A stretch of DNA of 64,000 bases from Mesorhizobium sp. Root552 (GCF_001427285.1 NZ_LMFV01000061.1:285050-349049), one strand, 5' to 3'; counted from the stretch's first letter, positions 36,667-46,252 are shown. The notes: generated by a model from the letters alone, not told the origin. Translations and numbers: made by a program.

Positions 36667-36743
36667 CGGAGTGTAGCGCAGTCTGGTAGCGCACATCGTT
36701 CGGGACGATGGGGTCGCAGGTTCAAATCCTGCCACTCCGACCA
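36667..36743 (+). tRNA. tRNA-Pro (anticodon CGG)
   Basis: Full cloverleaf. Acceptor stem is CGGAGTG / CACTCCG with discriminator A and encoded CCA (36741-36743). The D-arm is TAGCGCAGTCTGGTAGCGCA. The anticodon stem CATCG / CGATG closes the loop TTCGGGA, with anticodon CGG at 36701-36703. The T-arm contains GGTTCAAATCC. It decodes CCG. No insertion is seen at its 3' end. Confidence 0.96.
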
Positions 36744-36781
36744 GAACAAATCCCATGAAAATCTGCGCTTTCCCGGCTGCC

Positions 36782-38401
36782 CTAGGCGCTTAGCCGAAAG
36801 CGTGTGGAATCGACTGCGGCCGCCATCAGCGTCTGCGTGTAGATATCGCGCGGACTGCTGAAAATCTCCTCGGTCGGGCCTTCTTCGACGATCTTCCCCT
36901 GCTTCATGACGATGATGTAGTCGGCCATGGCCCGCACCACCGCGAGGTCGTGGCTGATGAACAGATAGGACAGGTTGTGGCTTGCCTGGAGTTTGCGCAG
37001 CAGATCGACGATCTGCTTCTGCACGGATCGATCGAGCGCCGAGGTCGGCTCATCCAGCACGACCACCTTGGGCTTGAGGATCATGGCGCGCGCGATGGCG
37101 ATGCGCTGCCGCTGGCCGCCGGAAAACTCGTGCGGATAGCGGTTTCTGCTGTCCGGGTCGAGGCCGACTTCCCTGAGCGCCGCGACCGCCCGCTGATCAC
37201 GTTCCCTTGCGTTCATGCCCGGCTCGTGGACCAGCAAGCCTTCGGTCACGACCTGCCCGATGGTCATGCGCGGCGACAGCGAGCCAAACGGGTCCTGGAA
37301 CACCAGTTGCAGCTCCCGGCGCAGCGGGCGCATGGCCTGCCGGTCGGCGCCCGAAATATCGTGCTCGCCAAACCGGATGACGCCGTCGCTGGGCAAAAGC
37401 CTGAGCAGCGCCCGCCCCAATGTCGATTTGCCCGAACCCGATTCCCCGACAATGCCGATGGTCTGGTTTTCCTTCAGCCGGACCGAAATATGGTCCACGG
37501 CACGCAGCATCAAAGGCGGTCCGCCGAGAAACCCACCGCCGATCCTGAACGTCACTTCGACATTGCGCCCTTCGAGCAGCACCGGTGCATTCGGCGCGGG
37601 CGCGGATTTCGAGCCGGTAGGCTCGGCAGCAAGCAGCATCTGGGTATAGCTATGCTGCGGGTTGGCGAAGAGAGCCTCCGCCTCGCCCTCCTCGACCACC
37701 TCGCCGCTGCGCATGACATAGACCCTGTCGGCGAAGCGCCGGACAATGCCGAGATCGTGGGTGATGAAGACAATCGCCATGCCGAGCTTGCGCTGCAGTT
37801 CCGCCAGCAGCATCAGGATTTGCGCCTGGATCGTCACATCGAGCGCAGTCGTCGGTTCATCCGCAATGAGAATGTCAGGGTCGTTGGCCAGCGCCATGGC
37901 GATCATGACGCGCTGGCGTTGGCCGCCCGACATCTCGTGCGGATAGGACTTCATGCGCCGTTCCGGTTCGGGAATCTGCACCAGTTTCAGTAGGCGCAGC
38001 GCCTCCTTGCCTGCGTCCGAAACGCTCAAGCCCCGATGGCGGCGGATCGGCTCGATCAACTGGCTGCCGATCGAATACAGCGGATCGAGCGACGTCATCG
38101 GCTCCTGGAAGATCATGCTGATCTTGCGGCCTCGAACCTTGTTCAACTCCGACTTGCTGAGGGTCAGCAGGTTGCGGCCGCGATAGTCCACCTCGCCGGA
38201 CGCCTCGCCGTTCGAGGCAAGCAGGTTCATCGCCGCCATCATGGTCTGGCTCTTGCCGGAGCCGGACTCGCCGACGACCGCCACCGTCTCGCCAGCGTCG
38301 ACGTGAATGTTTATCCCCTTCACCGCCTCGACCACGCCATCCAGCGTGCGGAACCGGACCCGCAGGTCCTTTACCTCGAGGATTTTCTCGCCAGCCGCCA
38401 T
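36782..38401 (-). CDS. peptide ABC transporter, fused double ATP-binding protein
   Basis: 539 aa from ATG 38401, one base after the stop of the preceding permease (TGA C ATG). Two complete ABC domains are fused: Walker A GESGSGKSQTMM and GESGSGKSTLGR, signatures MSGGQRQRVMIAMA and FSGGQRQRIAIARA, Walker B DILIADEPT and VVVLDEPTSALD. It therefore does the work of OppD plus OppF in one chain, like YejF and the Dpp/Gsi-type fused ATPases. It drives uptake through the two permeases upstream. The last gene of the operon, it ends 38 bases before the tRNA on the opposite strand. Confidence 0.92.
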   Translation of the reverse strand: MAAGEKILEVKDLRVRFRTLDGVVEAVKGINIHVDAGETVAVVGESGSGKSQTMMAAMNLLASNGEASGEVDYRGRNLLTLSKSELNKVRGRKISMIFQEPMTSLDPLYSIGSQLIEPIRRHRGLSVSDAGKEALRLLKLVQIPEPERRMKSYPHEMSGGQRQRVMIAMALANDPDILIADEPTTALDVTIQAQILMLLAELQRKLGMAIVFITHDLGIVRRFADRVYVMRSGEVVEEGEAEALFANPQHSYTQMLLAAEPTGSKSAPAPNAPVLLEGRNVEVTFRIGGGFLGGPPLMLRAVDHISVRLKENQTIGIVGESGSGKSTLGRALLRLLPSDGVIRFGEHDISGADRQAMRPLRRELQLVFQDPFGSLSPRMTIGQVVTEGLLVHEPGMNARERDQRAVAALREVGLDPDSRNRYPHEFSGGQRQRIAIARAMILKPKVVVLDEPTSALDRSVQKQIVDLLRKLQASHNLSYLFISHDLAVVRAMADYIIVMKQGKIVEEGPTEEIFSSPRDIYTQTLMAAAVDSTRFRLSA

Positions 38402-38402
38402 G

Positions 38403-39521
38403 TCAACGGTCCTTCGGGTCGAGGGCATCGCGCAGGCCGTCGCCGACAAAATTCAGTGCAAACAGCGTCGACACAAGGAAGAATGCCGGAAACAGCAGCA
38501 GCCAGTTCGCCGTGCCGATGTTCTTGGCACCGACCGAGATCAGCACGCCCCAGCTCGTCATCGGCTCCTGCACGCCCAGTCCAAGGAACGACAGGAAGCT
38601 TTCGAGGATGATGACCTGCGGCACCAGAAGCGTCATGTAGATGACGACGGGGCCGAGCAGGTTGGGGATCACATGGCGCATCAGGATTCCGCGCGTGCGC
38701 ACTCCCAGCGCCTCTGCCGCCTGAACATATTCCTGCCGCCTTATCGACAGCGCCTGGCCGCGCACGATGCGCGCCATGTCCAGCCAAAGCACAGCCCCCA
38801 CGGCCAGGAACATCAGCACGAAGTTTCGACCGAAGAACACAACCAGCATGATGACGAAGAAAATGAACGGCAGCGAATAGAGCACGTCCACGATGCGCAT
38901 CATCACTTCGTCGGTCTTGCCGCCGACGAAGCCGGCAGTCGCGCCGTAAACAACGCCGATCGTGACAGCCACAAAACCCGCCAGAAGGCCGATGGCGAGC
39001 GAGATGCGGCCTGCCATCAAAGTCCGCGAAAGCATGTCGCGGCCGGTGTTGTCGGTGCCAAAAAAGAAATACTGCTGCTTGACCGACGCGCTCATGGTCA
39101 TTTCCCGGCCATCGGCGGATTTGCCCTCCACCTTGGCGTCGTCGAAGGTGTCAGACCGATCGAGGTAGCGCGCATTGCGCTCATCGACAGCCTTTGACGA
39201 GGCGACGGTAACGAATACGCGTTCCCCTTCCTGGTGCCACTCCTTCACATCGACGCGCATACGCTTGACCGCCTCGGCCAGCGCCGTTTCGATCATGTCG
39301 GGTTTCGGATAGGATGAAAGGCTCGGCGCGGTCCGCACATAGTCGGCGTAGATGGTCGTATATTGGTGCGGAACGAAGTAAGGCCCAACCACGCAGATCA
39401 CTGCCATGGCGATCAGGTAGTAAAGGCTGAACATCGCGGCGCGGTTGGCCTTGAGGCGCGCCCATGCGTCGCCCCACAGCGACCGCCCTGCAATTGGCGT
39501 GGCCATGACGTCATCAGTCAT
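38403..39521 (-). CDS. peptide ABC transporter permease (OppC/DppC type)
   Basis: 372 aa from ATG 39521. One membrane helix near residues 27-45 (AMFSLYYLIAMAVICVVGPY) is followed by a periplasmic insertion of about 100 residues. Then come the BPD_transp_1 helices with the EAA-like loop AAEALGVRTRGILMRHVIPN. TDNTGRDMLSRTLMAGRISL is the OppC-family start of the core. The long periplasmic insert is larger than in E. coli DppC and might contact the binding protein (inference). It overlaps the upstream permease gene by eight bases and is one base from the ATPase gene. Confidence 0.9.
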   Translation of the reverse strand: MTDDVMATPIAGRSLWGDAWARLKANRAAMFSLYYLIAMAVICVVGPYFVPHQYTTIYADYVRTAPSLSSYPKPDMIETALAEAVKRMRVDVKEWHQEGERVFVTVASSKAVDERNARYLDRSDTFDDAKVEGKSADGREMTMSASVKQQYFFFGTDNTGRDMLSRTLMAGRISLAIGLLAGFVAVTIGVVYGATAGFVGGKTDEVMMRIVDVLYSLPFIFFVIMLVVFFGRNFVLMFLAVGAVLWLDMARIVRGQALSIRRQEYVQAAEALGVRTRGILMRHVIPNLLGPVVIYMTLLVPQVIILESFLSFLGLGVQEPMTSWGVLISVGAKNIGTANWLLLFPAFFLVSTLFALNFVGDGLRDALDPKDR

Positions 39522-40437
39522 AGCGCACCCTCGGATCGACCACGGCATACATGATGTCCACGATCAGGTTGAAGACGATCGTGAACAGCGCGATCACCAC
39601 GACGGTGCCCATCACCAGCGTATAGTCGCGATTGAGCGCCGCATCGACGAAGTAGCGGCCGATACCGGGTATGGCGAAAATCGTCTCGACGATGATCGAC
39701 CCGGTCAACAGCGCGGCGGCGGCGGGACCGGTAAAGGAAATGATCGGCAAAACCGCCCCGCGCAGGGCATGGCGAACCACCACAGACCAGTCTGACAAGC
39801 CCAGCGCACGCGCCGTCCTGATGTGATGCGAGCGCAGCGATTCGATCATCGAGCCCCGCATCAGGCGTGCCACGATGGCGATCTGCGGCAGCGCGAGCGT
39901 CAGAACCGGGCCGATCTTGTTGAGCAGCGCTCCGTCTCCCCACCCGCCGATCGGCAGCAGCTTCCAGCTCAGTCCGAAAACGAGCTGGATTATCGGGGCG
40001 ATCACGAAGGTCGGAATGGTACTGCCGGCGGTCGCCAGCGCGATCACCGAATAGTCGCCCCATTTGTTCTGGTTGAGCGCGGCGACCGTTCCCAGCAGCG
40101 TTCCCAATATCAGGGCAAGGATCAGGGCGGACGCGCCAAGTTGAATCGAAATCGGAAGCCCCTTGGCGAACAACTCACCGACCGTGAAGTCGGGCAGATT
40201 GTAACTGGGGCCGAAATTGCCGTGCAGAAGGTTGTTCAGATAGTGGGCGTATTGCAGCCAAAGCGGATCGTTCAGCCCGAATTGCGCTTCCAGATTGGCC
40301 TTGATCTCGGGGCTCAATCCCCGCTCCTGATTGAAAGGCCCGCCCGGGGCCACGCGGATCAGGAAGAATGCCAACGTCACAATAACGAATAGCGTCGGTA
40401 TGGCGGTCAAAAGCCGCCGCAATACGTAGAGCAGCAC
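39514..40437 (-). CDS. peptide ABC transporter permease (OppB/DppB type)
   Basis: 307 aa from GTG 40437 with SD GAGGAGG. The N-terminus (LLYVLRRLLTAIPTLFVIVT) and LAFFLIRVAPGGPF are the OppB signature, followed by six-helix topology. The ATPase-contact loop is TARALGLSDWSVVVRHALRG. The C-terminal GSIIVETIFAIPGIGRYFVD is strongly conserved in the family. Together with the downstream OppC-type permease it forms the membrane channel. It follows the binding-protein gene after a 67-base gap that contains a strong stem-loop, a layout that usually lowers permease expression relative to the binding protein. Confidence 0.92.
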   Translation of the reverse strand: MLLYVLRRLLTAIPTLFVIVTLAFFLIRVAPGGPFNQERGLSPEIKANLEAQFGLNDPLWLQYAHYLNNLLHGNFGPSYNLPDFTVGELFAKGLPISIQLGASALILALILGTLLGTVAALNQNKWGDYSVIALATAGSTIPTFVIAPIIQLVFGLSWKLLPIGGWGDGALLNKIGPVLTLALPQIAIVARLMRGSMIESLRSHHIRTARALGLSDWSVVVRHALRGAVLPIISFTGPAAAALLTGSIIVETIFAIPGIGRYFVDAALNRDYTLVMGTVVVIALFTIVFNLIVDIMYAVVDPRVRYD

Positions 40438-40466
40438 AGCCGGCCCTCCTCACCTGCAAGGCGAAA

Positions 40467-40493
40467 CCGCCGCTCCACTGGCTGGAGCGGCGG
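40467..40493 (-). promoter_or_regulatory. intercistronic stem-loop after the peptide-binding protein gene
   Basis: An 11-bp perfect stem CCGCCGCTCCA / TGGAGCGGCGG with a five-base loop, between the binding-protein stop (40505) and the permease start (40437). No T-run follows, so it is more likely an mRNA-stabilising or attenuating element than a full terminator. Confidence 0.65.
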
Positions 40494-40504
40494 CCTCGAT
40501 CCGT

Positions 40505-42097
40505 TCAGTCCTTGCTGATGAAACGGGTCGGATGAATGTCCATGACATTCTCATCGAAGCCGTGGAGCTTCGGCGAGACAAGGTTCTTGTAGGAGTAATA
40601 CAGGAGCGGAATCTGGCCGACATCGTCAATCAGGACGCGTTCGGCTTCCGACAGATCCTTCATCCGCTCTTCCGGATTGCCGCCGGCGGCAGCTGCCTTG
40701 TCCATCAATTCCTCGAACTTCGGATTGTTGAAGTTCGAGTAGTTGTTGCCGCTCGCCTTGCGCGAAATGCCAAGGAAAGTTTCCGGGTCCTTATAGTCCG
40801 CAATCCAGCCAGCGCGGGCGACGTCATAGTCACCCTTCTGTTCGAGGAAGGAATAGTGCGTCTTGGTGTCGGTGTTGAGCAAGGTCACCTCGACGCCAAG
40901 CGGCTTCAACTGCTCCTGAATGGCAACTGCCGTGTTCTTGTGGTTTTCGGAGGTGTTGTAGCGAATTTCCATCTTGAGCGGCTTTTCAGGCGTGTAGCCA
41001 AGCTTCTCAAGGACCTTTTTCGCCTCATCCTCGCGGTCGATCTGCGACATGTCGGCAAACTTGGCCATTGCAGAGCTATAGCCTTCGATACCGGGCGGCA
41101 CCATTGAATAGCCCGGCAGCATGGAATTCTGCCAGACCTTCTCAGCTATGAAATCGCGGTCGATGGCCATCGAGATTGCGTTGCGCAATTCAACATTGTC
41201 CCAGGGGGCTTTGTCGGTCTTGATCGAATAGTAGTAGGTGCCAAGATACGGCCCGATGCGGAGCTGGTCGCCGAACTTGGTCTTCAGATCGGCCATCTGT
41301 TCGGTCGGAATGTCGTCGTTGGAGTCGAGCTCGCCCGCTTCGAAGCGCTTGATCGCCGTGGAACGGTCTTCGGTCGGGATATAGTTGACCGTATCGATCT
41401 TGACGTTGCCAGCGTCATGGAACTTCGGATTCTTGACCAGCTTGATATGGTCGTTGGGCACAAACTCGGCCAGCGTATAAGCACCGTTCGACACCAGATT
41501 GCCGGGCTTGATCCAGTCTGCGCCAAGCTTTTCGATGGCGGCCTTGTTGACCGGATAGCTCGACTGGTGCGTCAGCATCTCAAGAAAATAAGGGGTCGGC
41601 GAATTGAGCGTGACTTCGAAGGTTTCCGGGTCCACGGCCTTGACGCCAAGTTCCTCAGGCTTTGCCTTGCCCGTGTTCACCGCTTCGCCGTTCTTCACGA
41701 CGTAGAGCATGGAGGCGTATTCCGCACCGGTTGCAGGGTCCTCGAGGCGGCGGAATGCGTAGACGAAGTCGTCGGCGGTAACGGGGCTGCCATCCGACCA
41801 CACCCCACCCTTGCGCAGCTTGAATGTATAGACGGTGCCATCGTCAGAAACGGTCCAGCTCTCGGCAGCACCGGGAATCAGGTTGGCATCCTTGTCCTGC
41901 ATGACAAGGCCTTCGAACAGGTCGCGCAGGATGTGCGCTTCATAAACCGTGGACGTCTTGTGCGGATCGAGCGATTCCGGGTCGGCGGAATTTCCGCGGT
42001 TGTAGACGACTTCCGCGAAAGCGGGCGTATAGAACGCGCCAGTGGCCAAAGCCATTGTTGTGGCGAACACCGTCGCCTTTAACATTCCCTTGAACAT
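40505..42097 (-). CDS. oppA: peptide ABC transporter substrate-binding protein (OppA family)
   Basis: 530 aa from ATG 42097 with SD GGGAGA. A signal peptide (KATVFATTMALATGAFYTPA then FA|EVV) predicts export to the periplasm. SBP family 5 signatures are NRGNSADPESLDPHKTSTVY, YTFKLRKGGVWSDGSPVTAD and SNGAYTLAEFVPNDHIKLVK. The family resembles oligopeptide-binding OppA/MppA. It captures peptides for the permeases and the double ATPase encoded downstream. It is the first gene of the operon; the upstream 290 bases separate it from the divergent tadE-like gene. Confidence 0.9.
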   Translation of the reverse strand: MFKGMLKATVFATTMALATGAFYTPAFAEVVYNRGNSADPESLDPHKTSTVYEAHILRDLFEGLVMQDKDANLIPGAAESWTVSDDGTVYTFKLRKGGVWSDGSPVTADDFVYAFRRLEDPATGAEYASMLYVVKNGEAVNTGKAKPEELGVKAVDPETFEVTLNSPTPYFLEMLTHQSSYPVNKAAIEKLGADWIKPGNLVSNGAYTLAEFVPNDHIKLVKNPKFHDAGNVKIDTVNYIPTEDRSTAIKRFEAGELDSNDDIPTEQMADLKTKFGDQLRIGPYLGTYYYSIKTDKAPWDNVELRNAISMAIDRDFIAEKVWQNSMLPGYSMVPPGIEGYSSAMAKFADMSQIDREDEAKKVLEKLGYTPEKPLKMEIRYNTSENHKNTAVAIQEQLKPLGVEVTLLNTDTKTHYSFLEQKGDYDVARAGWIADYKDPETFLGISRKASGNNYSNFNNPKFEELMDKAAAAGGNPEERMKDLSEAERVLIDDVGQIPLLYYSYKNLVSPKLHGFDENVMDIHPTRFISKD

Positions 42098-42387
42098 GAA
42101 GCTCTCCCTTTTGGCGCGGTCAAAACGGCGCCGCTCGAACACTGATGCCCCGGAACCGGTTTGTCCGGTTTCCGTAAGCAGGCGGCGGGCTCCCATTCCC
42201 GCAGCTGGTGGAGGGAGACTAGACACGCGCAAATCCTATTTCAACAAAGTCATGCATGACGCTGCGTGAGGCGTGGACACTCTCCCGCTTCGATCCGAGC
42301 GGCGGCAGGCTTCTACAACTTAAATACTATTTAAGGTTGTATCATCGCTTTGCGATTTTTACCGAACCGCCCGCATAGCGTCGTGGG

Positions 42388-42834
42388 ATGCTGCGCACCC
42401 TTATTTTCAATGGCCGCATGGCCCGCATCCACCGAGACCGCTCAGCGACCGCGGCGGTGGAATTCGCCATCCTGTCCCCGATCCTCATTCTTGTTCTACT
42501 CGGCATGGTTGCATACGGAATTTATTTCGGAGCAAGCCATTCGATCCAGCAACTCGCAGCCGACGCCGCGCGGACCGCCATAGCGGGCCTGTCGGCATCG
42601 GAGCGAGAGACGCTGGTCACCGACTACATCGACCGCAACGCGGGAAAGTATCCCTTCGTCGATCCCGACAAGCTGGTGGTCGAAGCAAACGACAGCACGG
42701 ATGACGGCAGCCAGTTCGTCGTTTCGCTCAGCTACGATGCCAGCAGCCTGCCGATCTGGGGCCTGTTCAACGGGCTTGTGATGCCGGACACGACAATCGA
42801 GCGGGCATCCACCATCAGGATCGGAGGCTTGTGA
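42388..42834 (+). CDS. TadE/TadF-like pilus assembly protein
   Basis: 148 aa from ATG 42388 (ATG 42418 is a second possibility). A basic N-terminus followed by SATAAVEFAILSPILILVLL gives the TadE-type segment, with the conserved Glu inside a hydrophobic helix that resembles a prepilin leader. A short exported domain follows. TadE/F pseudopilins act in assembly of Flp/tad adhesion pili; they are often encoded alone in rhizobia. The stop overlaps the TadG-like gene, so the two are cotranslated. No tad secretion ATPase or Flp prepilin genes are near. Confidence 0.85.
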   Translation: MLRTLIFNGRMARIHRDRSATAAVEFAILSPILILVLLGMVAYGIYFGASHSIQQLAADAARTAIAGLSASERETLVTDYIDRNAGKYPFVDPDKLVVEANDSTDDGSQFVVSLSYDASSLPIWGLFNGLVMPDTTIERASTIRIGGL

Positions 42835-44606
42835 TGCACAGCGACTTCAGGTTGGCCCTTCGGAGCCACTGGCGGCAGCTGGTATCCAGCAAGCAAGCCA
42901 ATTTTGCCGTCATGACCGCGCTTTGCGCGCCAGTCGCCATCACCTTGACCGCCTTTGCCGTGGACGAAGGGGCGCTCTACACCGAACGGCGCGCGGCACA
43001 GTCACTGGTTGATCTTGCAGCCATCACCGCCGCAGCCAACATCGCCAAGGCCGATGCCGCAGTGCTCGCCACCCTGGCAGACAATGGCATGAACGCCGTC
43101 ACCCTTGTTGGTTCAGGAAGCGCAACCCAACCCTCCGCAACACAGGCGGTGGTCAAGGTGACCCGAGGGCGGTACGCCGCAGATACCGCTATCGCAGCGT
43201 CGGGCAGGTTCGAGGCCGGAAAACAGCCGTACAACGCGGTCCAGGTGTCCATGCGCAAGATTGGCCATCTCTATTTCGGCGGCGCGATCATGGCGCCACC
43301 GGTCATCGGCACCACGGCAATTGCCAGCGCCAAGGCGGAAGCCGCATTTTCGGTAGGCTCAAGGTTGCTGAGGCTCGACGGCGGCATCGCCAACGCCATA
43401 CTGGGCGGGCTCGCCGGCGGCAACATCAAGCTCGACGTCATGGACTATGACGCGCTCATTACGGCGGACATCGATGTGCTTTCCTTCGTCGATGCGCTGG
43501 CTGCCCAATTGCACGTGAGCGCAGGCACCTATTCGGACGTTCTCGCCGCCGAGGCCACCATCGGCCAGATCGCAACCGCCATGGCCAATGTTCCGGGCCT
43601 CGACCGCGCCAGCAAGCTGGCATTGCAGGCAATCGCAGCCGGCGCGGGCAACACGGTCAAGGTTCCTCTGAAGCATCTTGTCGATCTCGGTCCAGTCGGC
43701 AATCTGGGGCTCGGGCAAAAGCCAGCCGGGCTGACGGTCGCGGCGAATGCACTCAGCATGCTTACCGCAGGCGCCGCCCTTGCCAACGGCTCGCACCAGG
43801 TCGAGGTCGACCTGGCCGCAACCATACCGGGACTGTCGGCAGTCACCCTCGACCTCGCCATTGGCGAGCCGGAGCAATTCTCACCCTGGCTGGCGGTCGG
43901 CGAAGCAGGCACCGTGGTGCGTACTGCCCAGACGCGCATCAAGCTTACCGCCACCGTCAGCCCGGGCACCTCCGCGCTCGGCGGCGGGATCAAGCTGTTG
44001 TCAGTCAAGCTGCCGCTTCACGTGGAAGTGGCGCATGCCGAGGCCAAGCTGGCCGACATCAGCTGCCCGACCGGTCGACCCGACAGCATGAGGGTTGCCG
44101 TCGCCGCCCAGCCGGGCATCGCCTCCCTCAGGCTTGCCGAAAGCGACGGCGGCGGCTTCGCCGACTTCACGAAACCGCAATCGTTTCATGAAGCCACCAT
44201 CGCGGAAGCCAGCATCAAGCTTTTCCTGTTTTCGCTCGATCTTTTGAAGATCAAGGGGCAGGCTTTCGCCACCATCCAAAACATCGCGCCGCAGACTTTG
44301 ACCTTCGACCGGAGCGACATCGACGGCAGGAAGGTCAAGACCGTCTCGACGCGCGATGCCGTGAAATCCCTCACGACATCGCTCGTTTCAAACCTCTCCC
44401 TCTCGGTTGAGGCTGCCGGGTTCGGGCTTGACGTATCCAGCCTGCTCGGCACTGTGAAACCGGCGGTGGCGACGACGCTGAACGCCGTCGCCGAGCCGGT
44501 CGATACGCTGCTCAACAGCGTGCTCAGTCTCGTCGGGGTGAGCCTTGGCCAAGCCGATATCCGCGTGACCGGCGCAAGCTGCGGCCGGTCCGTGCTGGTG
44601 CAGTGA
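42834..44606 (+). CDS. TadG-like protein with large exported domain
   Basis: 590 aa from ATG 42834 (GTG 42831 possible), one base overlapping the TadE-like stop. An N-terminal helix (ANFAVMTALCAPVAITLTAF) followed by AVDEGALYTERRAAQSLVDL then AAITAA is the TadE/TadG 'Flp pilus' segment. The remaining 500 or so residues are Ala/Gly/Leu/Val-rich, low in aromatic residues, and consistent with an extracytoplasmic beta-rich region; no von Willebrand A domain motif (DxSxS) is seen. Only two cysteines are obvious in the exported part (ISCPTG and ASCGRS), which could pair. Likely membrane-anchored or surface-associated; role beyond pilus assembly is unknown. Confidence 0.75.
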   Translation: MHSDFRLALRSHWRQLVSSKQANFAVMTALCAPVAITLTAFAVDEGALYTERRAAQSLVDLAAITAAANIAKADAAVLATLADNGMNAVTLVGSGSATQPSATQAVVKVTRGRYAADTAIAASGRFEAGKQPYNAVQVSMRKIGHLYFGGAIMAPPVIGTTAIASAKAEAAFSVGSRLLRLDGGIANAILGGLAGGNIKLDVMDYDALITADIDVLSFVDALAAQLHVSAGTYSDVLAAEATIGQIATAMANVPGLDRASKLALQAIAAGAGNTVKVPLKHLVDLGPVGNLGLGQKPAGLTVAANALSMLTAGAALANGSHQVEVDLAATIPGLSAVTLDLAIGEPEQFSPWLAVGEAGTVVRTAQTRIKLTATVSPGTSALGGGIKLLSVKLPLHVEVAHAEAKLADISCPTGRPDSMRVAVAAQPGIASLRLAESDGGGFADFTKPQSFHEATIAEASIKLFLFSLDLLKIKGQAFATIQNIAPQTLTFDRSDIDGRKVKTVSTRDAVKSLTTSLVSNLSLSVEAAGFGLDVSSLLGTVKPAVATTLNAVAEPVDTLLNSVLSLVGVSLGQADIRVTGASCGRSVLVQ

Positions 44607-44620
44607 CAAGCGTGCTGCGC

Positions 44621-46252
44621 TCAGCCGATCGTGCCGATAAAAGCCGACAGACCCGGAAGCGTCAGCCCATTTCCATCCACGGCAGTTTCATAACCGCCAA
44701 GGTCCAAAGCGGTTACAGCGCCAAGAGCGTCCGCCGGCGTCCAACGCGCCGGCAACTCGCTGAAATTGAACGCGCATAGAAGCTTTTCGCCATCAGCTTC
44801 GCGAATGAAGGCGAGCACATCTTCTCCACCATCAAGGAAACGAATAGTCCCCGATCTCAGCGCCGGGTGGCGTGTGCGCATGGAAAGCGCCGCGCGGTAG
44901 TGCTGGAGGATCGAGTTTTCTTCGGCTTGCTGGACATCCACCGCCCTGGCTCGATGGCCGGGAGGTATCGGCAGCCACGGCCTGCCGGTCGTGAAGCCTG
45001 CGTTGTCTTCCTCGCAGTGCCAGACCATCGGGGTTCTAGCGCCGTCGCGGCCCTTGAATCCCGGCCAGAAGCGGATGCCGTACGGATCGCGCAAATCCTC
45101 GAACGCCAGCTCGGCTTCCTCCAATCCAAGCTCCTCGCCCTGATAGAGACAGATGGAGCCGCGCAGGCAACACAGCAGGTCGATCGAAAACCGCGCGAGA
45201 GCGGACGGATCGCTCCCCGGCTTTGCCCAGCGCGTAACATGGCGCACGACATCGTGGTTGGAGAAGGCCCAGCAGGGCCAGCCGTCCGGTGCCGCGAGTT
45301 CGAAGGCTTCCACGCATTGGCGCACATGGGCGGCCGAGAATTGGGGACCGAGCAGGTCGAACGTGTAGCACATATGGAGCTTGTCGCCGCCCGACGTATA
45401 GGCGGCGAGCGTTTCCAGAGAGCGGCCTTCATCGCCGATTTCGCCAACGCTGGCCCGGTTGTCATACTGGTCGAGCAGCGCGCGAAACCGCTTGAGGAAG
45501 TCGATGTTTTCAGGCCGGGTCTTGTCGAAAAGATGGTGCTGGTAGAGGTAGGGATTGGCCTCGGCATCCTTGTCGACAGGGCCTGCCGGAAGGGGCGGAT
45601 TGCTGCGCAACTGGCGATCCTGGAAGTAGTAGTTCACAGTATCCAGCCGGAAGCCGTCAACGCCGCGATCGAGCCAGAAGCGCACGCTGTCCAGCAGCGC
45701 ATCCTGGACTTCTGGGTTGTGAAAATTGAGCGCCGGCTGCGAGGCCAGGAAATTGTGCAGGTAGCACTGGCGGCGCGTCGAGTCCCATTCCCATGCCGGC
45801 CCGCCAAAGACCGAAAGCCAGTTGTTGGGCGCCGTCCCGTCAGGCATCGCGTCCGCCCAGACATACCAGTCCGCCTTCGGGTTGCCCCAGCTCGCGCGGC
45901 TTTCCATGAACCACGGGTGCTTGTCGGACGAGTGCGCCAGCACCTGATCGATGATTACCTTGAGGCCGAGCCGATGGGCCTCCGCGACAACGCCATCGAA
46001 ATCCTCGATGCTGCCGAACATCGGATCGACGGCGCAGTAGTCCGACACGTCGTAGCCCATGTCGGCCATGGGCGACTTGAAGAACGGGGACAGCCAGATC
46101 GCATCGACGCCGAGCGAGGCAACATGACCGAGGCGCTTGGCGATACCGTTCAGGTCGCCGCTGCCGTCGCCGGAGGTATCCTGGAAGGAGCGCGGATAAA
46201 TCTGGTAGATGGCACAGCCGCGCCACCACGAAGCCGGTTCGCTATTCGCCAT
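44621..46252 (-). CDS. GH13 alpha-glucosidase (oligo-1,6-glucosidase type)
   Basis: 543 aa from ATG 46252; ATG 46261 would add three residues, and both overlap the glgX end. N-terminal WWRGCAIYQIYPRSFQDTSG and GDLNGIAKRLGHVASLGVDA are GH13 subfamily alpha-glucosidase hallmarks. Catalytic residues: nucleophile D in DGFRLDTVNYY, acid/base E in SVGEIGDEG, and D in WAFSNHDVVRH. It releases glucose from the non-reducing ends of maltooligosaccharides or isomaltose. As last gene of the glycogen operon it could finish degradation of the linear products of GlgX. Trehalose synthase and sucrose-type activities are less likely but possible. No signal peptide is seen, so cytoplasmic. Confidence 0.88.
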   Translation of the reverse strand: MANSEPASWWRGCAIYQIYPRSFQDTSGDGSGDLNGIAKRLGHVASLGVDAIWLSPFFKSPMADMGYDVSDYCAVDPMFGSIEDFDGVVAEAHRLGLKVIIDQVLAHSSDKHPWFMESRASWGNPKADWYVWADAMPDGTAPNNWLSVFGGPAWEWDSTRRQCYLHNFLASQPALNFHNPEVQDALLDSVRFWLDRGVDGFRLDTVNYYFQDRQLRSNPPLPAGPVDKDAEANPYLYQHHLFDKTRPENIDFLKRFRALLDQYDNRASVGEIGDEGRSLETLAAYTSGGDKLHMCYTFDLLGPQFSAAHVRQCVEAFELAAPDGWPCWAFSNHDVVRHVTRWAKPGSDPSALARFSIDLLCCLRGSICLYQGEELGLEEAELAFEDLRDPYGIRFWPGFKGRDGARTPMVWHCEEDNAGFTTGRPWLPIPPGHRARAVDVQQAEENSILQHYRAALSMRTRHPALRSGTIRFLDGGEDVLAFIREADGEKLLCAFNFSELPARWTPADALGAVTALDLGGYETAVDGNGLTLPGLSAFIGTIG

